NCBI GenBank assembly: GCA_004295045.1
Contig: SHND01000035.1
Location: 42,546-106,545, forward strand
DNA: 64,000 nt
Direction of reading: 5' to 3'
Origin: Chloroflexota bacterium
GTDB lineage: Bacteria; Chloroflexota; Anaerolineae; UBA4142; SHND01
Both the position numbers and the translations under genes were made by a program. Numbering within the stretch: the first letter of the stretch is position 1; each line of letters opens with the position of its first letter. This document shows positions 60,279 through 64,000 of this stretch, in pieces. The notes beneath the pieces are model-generated. The model ran no database searches. It saw nothing but the letters and a program-made list of their open reading frames with translations, and was not told the DNA's origin.

Positions 60279-60381
60279 CTTTTTTTAATATGTCGCTTAC
60301 AATTAAAGCCGGACGCGTCTTTTTAATCTCCGCGCCAATCGTTGGGTCGAGATTCACAAGCCAAATCTCACCCCTCTGCAT
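60271..60381 (-). pseudogene. Truncated MazF/PemK-type toxin gene (first ~36 codons)
   Basis: MQRGEIWLVNLDPTIGAEIK followed by KTRPALIVSD is the unmistakable N-terminal third of a MazF/PemK endoribonuclease (usual length about 110 residues). The frame then reads ILKKDE and stops, where intact toxins continue with the second half of the barrel. The break falls at an A7 run directly before the DinB start, so a deletion probably joined the two. It overlaps the antitoxin-like gene by 14 bp, the normal arrangement for a toxin-antitoxin pair. It should be inactive as a toxin. Confidence 0.85.
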
Positions 60382-60667
60382 AAAAATCCTCTCCGTCAAG
60401 TGCTGCGAAAGCGGCAAGTTCCTTATCATTCGCGTAATCAGGCAAAAGCGCTTCTGCTGCCGTCGCAAGTTCGCGGTCTAGCTCTGCGCGCGTGATGGCA
60501 TAATTCTCTTTTTGTTCAGCAACTTGGGAGATGGAATCTACCGCGAGACCTTTTTCCGTTGGAGTTGAGACCGTAATCAGATGAAATAGAGTTACACGTT
60601 CTTCGGGCGTCAAGCGGCGGATTGCATTGGCAATCTGCTCAAGGGTCAGTTCCACTGTTAACGTCAT
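60368..60667 (-). CDS. Antitoxin-like small protein partnered with the mazF remnant
   Basis: A 99-residue acidic, helical protein (MTLTVELTLEQIANAIRRLT; LDRELATAAEALLPDYANDK; LAAFAALDGEDFYAEG). It has no recognised DNA-binding domain, but its position (overlapping the mazF start by 14 bp) and the acidic C-terminal tail fit an antitoxin of a type II module. It starts 3 bp after the mtnA stop and so is expressed from the SAM-riboswitch transcript. Its function may be lost along with the toxin. Confidence 0.65.
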   Translation of the reverse strand: MTLTVELTLEQIANAIRRLTPEERVTLFHLITVSTPTEKGLAVDSISQVAEQKENYAITRAELDRELATAAEALLPDYANDKELAAFAALDGEDFYAEG

Positions 60668-60670
60668 CTT

Positions 60671-61711
60671 TCACCCCTCCGCGCTATCCATGATCCGCAG
60701 CAAATTTTCCTTGAACGGCGGATAGACGATGCCGCGTTCCGTCACAATTGCGGTCAGATATTTGTGCGGCGTCACGTCGAACGCAGGATTGCCCACCATT
60801 ACACCAAGCGGCGCGAAACGAACCCCCTCAATCGTCGTCACTTCTTCTTCGCCGCGTTCCTCAATCGGAATTTCGCTTCCCGATGCGAGCGACATGTCAA
60901 TCGTTGACGTCGGCATCACGGAATAGACCGGCACATTATTTTCGTGCGCGACGACGGCGAGTTTGTACGAACCGATTTTGTTTGCCACATCGCCGTTCGC
61001 GGCAACGCGGTCTGCGCCGTAAAAAACTTTGGTTGCGATTCCACGATACAAATAATGTCCCGCCGCGTTGTCCGCAATCAACGTCATCGGCACGCCGTAC
61101 TGCATCAATTCCCACGCCGTCAAACGCGCGCCCTGCAAACGCGGTCGCGTTTCGTCAACGAGAACGTGAATCTTTTTTCCTTGCTGATGCGCTTCGATAA
61201 TGCAGCCGAGCGCCGTTCCCACATCCACCGTCGCGAGCGGTCCCGTATTGCAGTGGTGCAAAATCGTGTCGCCGTCATTGATGAGCGACGCGCCAAATCC
61301 CGCCATGCGTTGATTCAGTGCAACATCCTCTTCGGCAATCGCCTGCGCTTCGGCAATCACCAACTCGCGCAATTCACGTACGGGTAAATTTGCGCCGTGC
61401 ACCTTTTTCAAAATGCGATTGATTGCCCAGCCGAGATTTACAGCGGTTGGACGCGTTTCGTACAATTCGCCTCCCACCCGCGTCAACTCGGCGATAAAGG
61501 CGTCCGCAGAGGTTGCTTGCGAAGCCTGCGCGGCGAGGGCGAGCCCAAACGCGCCCGCCGCACCAATCGCCGGCGCGCCGCGCACCCACATTTCCTTGAT
61601 CGAACGCGCAATCGTTTGATAATCGCGGATTTCGACGTACACCAATTCCTGTGGCAGCTTGCGCTGATCAATCATTCGCACGACACCGTCGCGCAATTCC
61701 AAAGTCCGCAT
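60671..61711 (-). CDS. mtnA: S-methyl-5-thioribose-1-phosphate isomerase
   Basis: A 346-residue enzyme of the methionine-salvage (MTA) pathway, converting methylthioribose-1-P to methylthioribulose-1-P. It has WVRGAPAIGAAGAFGLALA, RPTAVNL, the catalytic Cys154 in HHCNTG, and catalytic Asp234 in GADRVAANGDVANKIG. The C-terminal VTPHKYLTAIVTERG is typical. The ATG 61711 has no strong SD. It is controlled by a SAM-I riboswitch ending in a terminator 20 bp upstream. Antitoxin-like, mazF-remnant and DinB genes follow without gaps. Confidence 0.96.
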   Translation of the reverse strand: MRTLELRDGVVRMIDQRKLPQELVYVEIRDYQTIARSIKEMWVRGAPAIGAAGAFGLALAAQASQATSADAFIAELTRVGGELYETRPTAVNLGWAINRILKKVHGANLPVRELRELVIAEAQAIAEEDVALNQRMAGFGASLINDGDTILHHCNTGPLATVDVGTALGCIIEAHQQGKKIHVLVDETRPRLQGARLTAWELMQYGVPMTLIADNAAGHYLYRGIATKVFYGADRVAANGDVANKIGSYKLAVVAHENNVPVYSVMPTSTIDMSLASGSEIPIEERGEEEVTTIEGVRFAPLGVMVGNPAFDVTPHKYLTAIVTERGIVYPPFKENLLRIMDSAEG

Positions 61712-61731
61712 CGTAATATTCTCGCAACTGC

Positions 61732-61962
61732 AAAAAAAAATTCTCCCGCAAGGAGAGAATGCACGTTGAATGGAGTCTCCTCCTCATCTTTCAAGCTGCT
61801 CGCGTTGGGCGAGGACTTGACGGAATTGGCACCGGAAAAAAGAGATGCGTGACAAGTGGCATGTGACAAGGAAAAATTCTCCTGTCACTCGTCACCATCA
61901 CCCGTCACTTCTCGGGTTGCCGAGGCATCATTGGGCCGTTCCCTCCGCCTCCTCTGGATGAG
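61732..61962 (-). ncRNA. SAM-I (S-box) riboswitch with attenuator, controlling mtnA
   Basis: On the minus strand: P1 CTCATC (61962-61957) with GATGAG (61788-61783); the core GCGGAGGGAACGGCCC, ATGATGCCTCGGCAACC, then after P3 the GGTGCCAATTCC block and P4 (CTCGCCCAACGCGAG). These match the S-box consensus closely. The expression platform is GAGGAGGAGACTCC followed by the terminator ATTCTC..GAGAAT with nine T (61760-61732). SAM binding should favour the terminator and shut off mtnA. P3 is abnormally long (61849-61908 lies within it). Confidence 0.93.
61849..61908. repeat. Stuttering repeat hairpin, GTGAC words, forming riboswitch P3
   Basis: GTGACAAGTGGCATGTGACA plus AGG (61849-61871) faces CCTGTCACTCGTCACCATCA plus CCCGTCAC (61881-61908). 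The arms pair and lengthen P3 to about 30 positions. Confidence 0.8.
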
Positions 61963-62096
61963 TTGTCCAGCAATATTAAATTGTGCCGAGTCGTCACAAA
62001 GAACTCACAGAGTCCACTTGACGCGTGACAACCCTGTGAGCGCGCACGAATATACCATGTGGCTTTTGCTTTGTCAAAAAATTTTGGCACGGCAAT

Positions 62097-62132
62097 TTGC
62101 CATCCGCCCTTAGCCAATCTATAATCGCCCGC
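62097..62132 (+). promoter_or_regulatory. Leaderless promoter of the 62.1-kb membrane-protein gene
   Basis: TTGCCA (62097-62102), a 17-bp spacer and TATAAT (62120-62125) are followed 7 nt later by GTG 62133. The first codons of the longest open frame coincide with the -35 box. The 61712-62132 gap otherwise holds only the divergent riboswitch. Confidence 0.8.
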
Positions 62133-63812
62133 GTGTCTGTCAATGCTCGGCGCGCTGCATTCACAAGCGCCAATGTGAGTTTGCTCTATCCCGCGCTCGC
62201 GTTTCTCCTCACCCTTTTTGCAATCGCTCCCCTCGCATATCCCGGTTTCTTTCAATCCTATACGGGCTATAACGCCGTGTATAACTTGATAGAACTTGAC
62301 CACCGGCTGTCGGCGTTTTTCATGTGGACGCCGACGTGGGGAAGCGCGTACGATTTTTTTCGCATGGATGGTCCGCTCGGCTATTGGCTCGCGGAAATTT
62401 TTCACCTCTTTGGTTTTTCGTTCCTCAACTCAATCAAAATTATTTACGCGCTTGCTTTTTTGCTTTCCGCGTTTGGCATGTTCAAACTCGCGCAGCGCGT
62501 TTTTAAAAATGATGCGGCGGCGCTCCTCGCGGCGGCGTTGTACGTTTATTTTCCCGCGCACATCGCGGCAGTGTATGTGCGCGGCGCATTCGGCGAAGCA
62601 ATCGCGTGGAGCATCTTTCCCTTTGCGCTGTGGGCAGCGATTGCTTTCGGTGAAAAATCGAAACGCGTGGGGCGCGATGCCGCGTGGCCGCAACTCATCA
62701 CGCTCAATTTGAATCGAGCAGAGGGCGTGATGACTTGCGCGTGTGTGGTCGCCTTTGCCGCGTTGATGCTGGCGCAAGTGGGGCTCGCGATTCTGTTTGC
62801 CATCCTTTGCATGCTTTGGCTGTGGGTGCTGAGAACGCCGCATTTGGAACGCCGCACCTTTTTTCAATCCGCGCTTGTCATCCTGATGGGTCTCGGGCTT
62901 GGATTTCTGCTTCAACTGCCTGCGCTGTTGCAGCAAGGAAACACCATTTCATCGGACGCGTTTGTTCCCGCGTTTGTCTATCCTTTTCAATTCTTGAGCG
63001 CAAGCTGGGGCACTGATCTGCCGCGCGGAACGTTTCTCGATAACGCGCCGTATCAAATCGGCTTTGCCGCGCTTGGCTTGACAATTCTTGCGGTGGCATT
63101 GGTGTTGCGTCAAGGAAGCGTGGAAAATTCCGCGCGGCGCGTGATGTGGTTTGCAATCATCGCTAGCGTTGTTTTGCTCGTGTTGATGATGCCCATTGCC
63201 GCGCCGCTGTGGAATTTGGGACTGAATTTGTTCGTCCAATATCCATTTCAACTGCTCGCGTTCGTCGGATTTTTGTTGCCCTTTGCGGCTGCGTCGCTCG
63301 TCATCACCGATTCGCGTTTCCAAGAAATTCCATTGCTCGCCGCGTTGGTGATTGTTCCGCTTTTCGCTGTTTATCCCTATCTCGCGCCCGAGTTCACCGA
63401 TTTCGCGCCGACGCGACCCGCGCTCGCGCGTTTCAACAATGATGAGCTCGCGCTGCTTGACGCGAAAATTGTCCGCCCGCCGGGCGCGTGGCGGCACGGC
63501 GCGACGGTGGAACTTGATCTCACGTGGCAAGCGCTCAAGCAGCCGAATCACGATTACACCGTGTTCTTGCACATTCTGGATGAAAATGGCAAAGAGTGGG
63601 GCGCGACGGATGAGAAACCTCAAGGGGGCGCGCTTTCGACTTTGAAAATGTTGCCGGGGCGCGTCTATTCGGACACGCACAGCGTTCAAATTGGTTTGGA
63701 AGGTCCGCCCGAAGGGTATCATCTAGAGTTGGGAATTTATCAAGGTACAACGGGCGAACGCGCGGCGACGGAAACGGGTGCGACGGAAATTCGGATTGAT
63801 GAAAATCGGTAG
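62133..63812 (+). CDS. Large multispanning membrane protein with C-terminal beta-sandwich domain
   Basis: A 559-residue protein with about 11 TM helices (~15-430). The outer loop after helix 1 (IELDHRLSAFFMWTPTWGSAYDFF) and YVYFPAHIAAVYVRGAFGEA resemble 6-pyruvoyl-tetrahydropterin-synthase-related / YfhO-like glycosyltransferase-type membrane proteins. Residues ~455-550 form a beta-sandwich-like domain (GATVELDLTWQALKQPNHDY; LELGIYQGTTGERAATE) related to that at the end of the 18.7-kb membrane protein. GTG 62133 is fixed by the leaderless promoter just upstream. An envelope glycan role is probable. Confidence 0.82.
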   Translation: MSVNARRAAFTSANVSLLYPALAFLLTLFAIAPLAYPGFFQSYTGYNAVYNLIELDHRLSAFFMWTPTWGSAYDFFRMDGPLGYWLAEIFHLFGFSFLNSIKIIYALAFLLSAFGMFKLAQRVFKNDAAALLAAALYVYFPAHIAAVYVRGAFGEAIAWSIFPFALWAAIAFGEKSKRVGRDAAWPQLITLNLNRAEGVMTCACVVAFAALMLAQVGLAILFAILCMLWLWVLRTPHLERRTFFQSALVILMGLGLGFLLQLPALLQQGNTISSDAFVPAFVYPFQFLSASWGTDLPRGTFLDNAPYQIGFAALGLTILAVALVLRQGSVENSARRVMWFAIIASVVLLVLMMPIAAPLWNLGLNLFVQYPFQLLAFVGFLLPFAAASLVITDSRFQEIPLLAALVIVPLFAVYPYLAPEFTDFAPTRPALARFNNDELALLDAKIVRPPGAWRHGATVELDLTWQALKQPNHDYTVFLHILDENGKEWGATDEKPQGGALSTLKMLPGRVYSDTHSVQIGLEGPPEGYHLELGIYQGTTGERAATETGATEIRIDENR

Positions 63813-63877
63813 TAGGTGGTAGGTAGCAAGTAGTAGGAGATAGGGATTGAGTTATTGCCCTACTACCTGCTACCTGT
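63809..63877. repeat. Stuttering repeat hairpin, GTAGTAGG words
   Basis: Left arm GTAGTAGGTGGTAGGTAGCA plus AGTAGTAGG (63810-63838); right arm CCTACTACCTGCTACCTG (63859-63876) is its complement. It begins at the stop codon of the membrane-protein gene and may double as a transcript end. Confidence 0.75.
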
Positions 63878-63887
63878 CAATAATCAG

Positions 63888-63949
63888 GACATCGTGTGCG
63901 GTTTTTTGGGCATTTTCTAACCGGGCAAGTACTCACGACATCGTGTGCG
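63888..63949. repeat. Direct repeat GACATCGTGTGCG, two copies 49 bp apart
   Basis: GACATCGTGTGCG occurs at 63888-63900 and 63937-63949, each followed by (G/A)TTT. The last ~120 bp of the window hold no gene start that I can support. The repeat could be the edge of a mobile element lying beyond the window. Confidence 0.6.
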
Positions 63950-64000
63950 ATTTCGTCGAAAGATGGGGAGAACAGGTAGCACAGCTTCCTTCAATTGGAA

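Noticed and set aside
60271..60468. Complete MazF toxin
   Set aside because: Only the first ~36 residues match. The upstream part of the frame lies in the antitoxin-like gene, and the downstream two thirds are missing.
63888..63949. CRISPR array
   Set aside because: Only two 13-bp copies, no further repeats and no cas genes.

Overview
The window looks like a chromosomal contig from an uncultured Chloroflexota bacterium, most likely Anaerolineae-like. This rests on family knowledge, not on a marker-gene tree. Supporting traits are lipoproteins with long Thr/Pro-rich tethers, solute-binding proteins with VVQT/VEKV-type tether repeats, the mix of DUF3048, DUF4139, DUF72 and LPG_synthase_TM families, a PNPase with an Arg/Gly-rich tail, and several apparently leaderless promoters. 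Base composition is GC-rich with heavy use of GCG/CGC codons. Three stretches are visibly poorer in GC and look acquired: the left end (about 1-2250), the restriction-modification island (about 58280-59790) and the extreme right end. No rRNA, tRNA or CRISPR array was seen.

Layout. 1-2.1 kb: the C-terminal end of an Rhs protein with a following PQQ-type beta-propeller protein. 2.3-5.7 kb: a tungstate ABC importer (tupABC) led by a PadR-wHTH/PBP-like fusion regulator, with a clear promoter overlapped by a perfect palindrome. 5.8-13.1 kb: DUF1269 protein, SDR protein, DUF4139 protein, AspT-type transporter, rhodanese lipoprotein and two uncharacterised proteins. 13.1-20.6 kb: a cell-surface glycoconjugate operon (GT2, LPG_synthase_TM, GT4, aldo/keto reductase), a lone Flp pilin, a TPR-like lipoprotein and a large membrane protein. 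20.7-32.3 kb: a mostly forward run including a DUF3048 lipoprotein, patatin, CoaE fused to a GNAT-like domain, a toroid-fold protein, a threonine-ammonia-lyase-like enzyme, DUF3052-like, DUF72, endonuclease III and an LppX-like lipoprotein. 32.4-39.5 kb: terC plus fused moaD-moaE, pnp, rpsO and a Kef-type antiporter. 39.7-54.3 kb: three peptide-type ABC importer sets. Only one set carries ATPase genes, and all three have a strong hairpin between the binding-protein gene and its permease gene. 54.6-61.9 kb: a SAM-recycling block (metK, ahcY, PfkB kinase), the restriction-modification pair, a DinB-family gene, a truncated mazF with a putative antitoxin, and mtnA behind a SAM-I riboswitch. 62.1-63.8 kb: another large membrane protein.

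Themes. Tungstate uptake and the fused molybdopterin synthase fit together in tungsto/molybdo-enzyme supply. metK-ahcY-kinase and riboswitch-controlled mtnA cover SAM synthesis and by-product recycling, with a SAM-consuming DNA methyltransferase lodged between them.

The most unusual signal is a set of at least a dozen intergenic elements made of short stuttering words of about 7-14 bp (for example GATAGCA, ATTTATGATTTC, AGGGAAAT). Most fold into an imperfect hairpin because the second arm is a degenerate complement of the first. Sequences differ from site to site but the architecture recurs. One element forms the greatly elongated P3 helix of the SAM-I riboswitch, and another encodes the C-terminal tail of a membrane protein.
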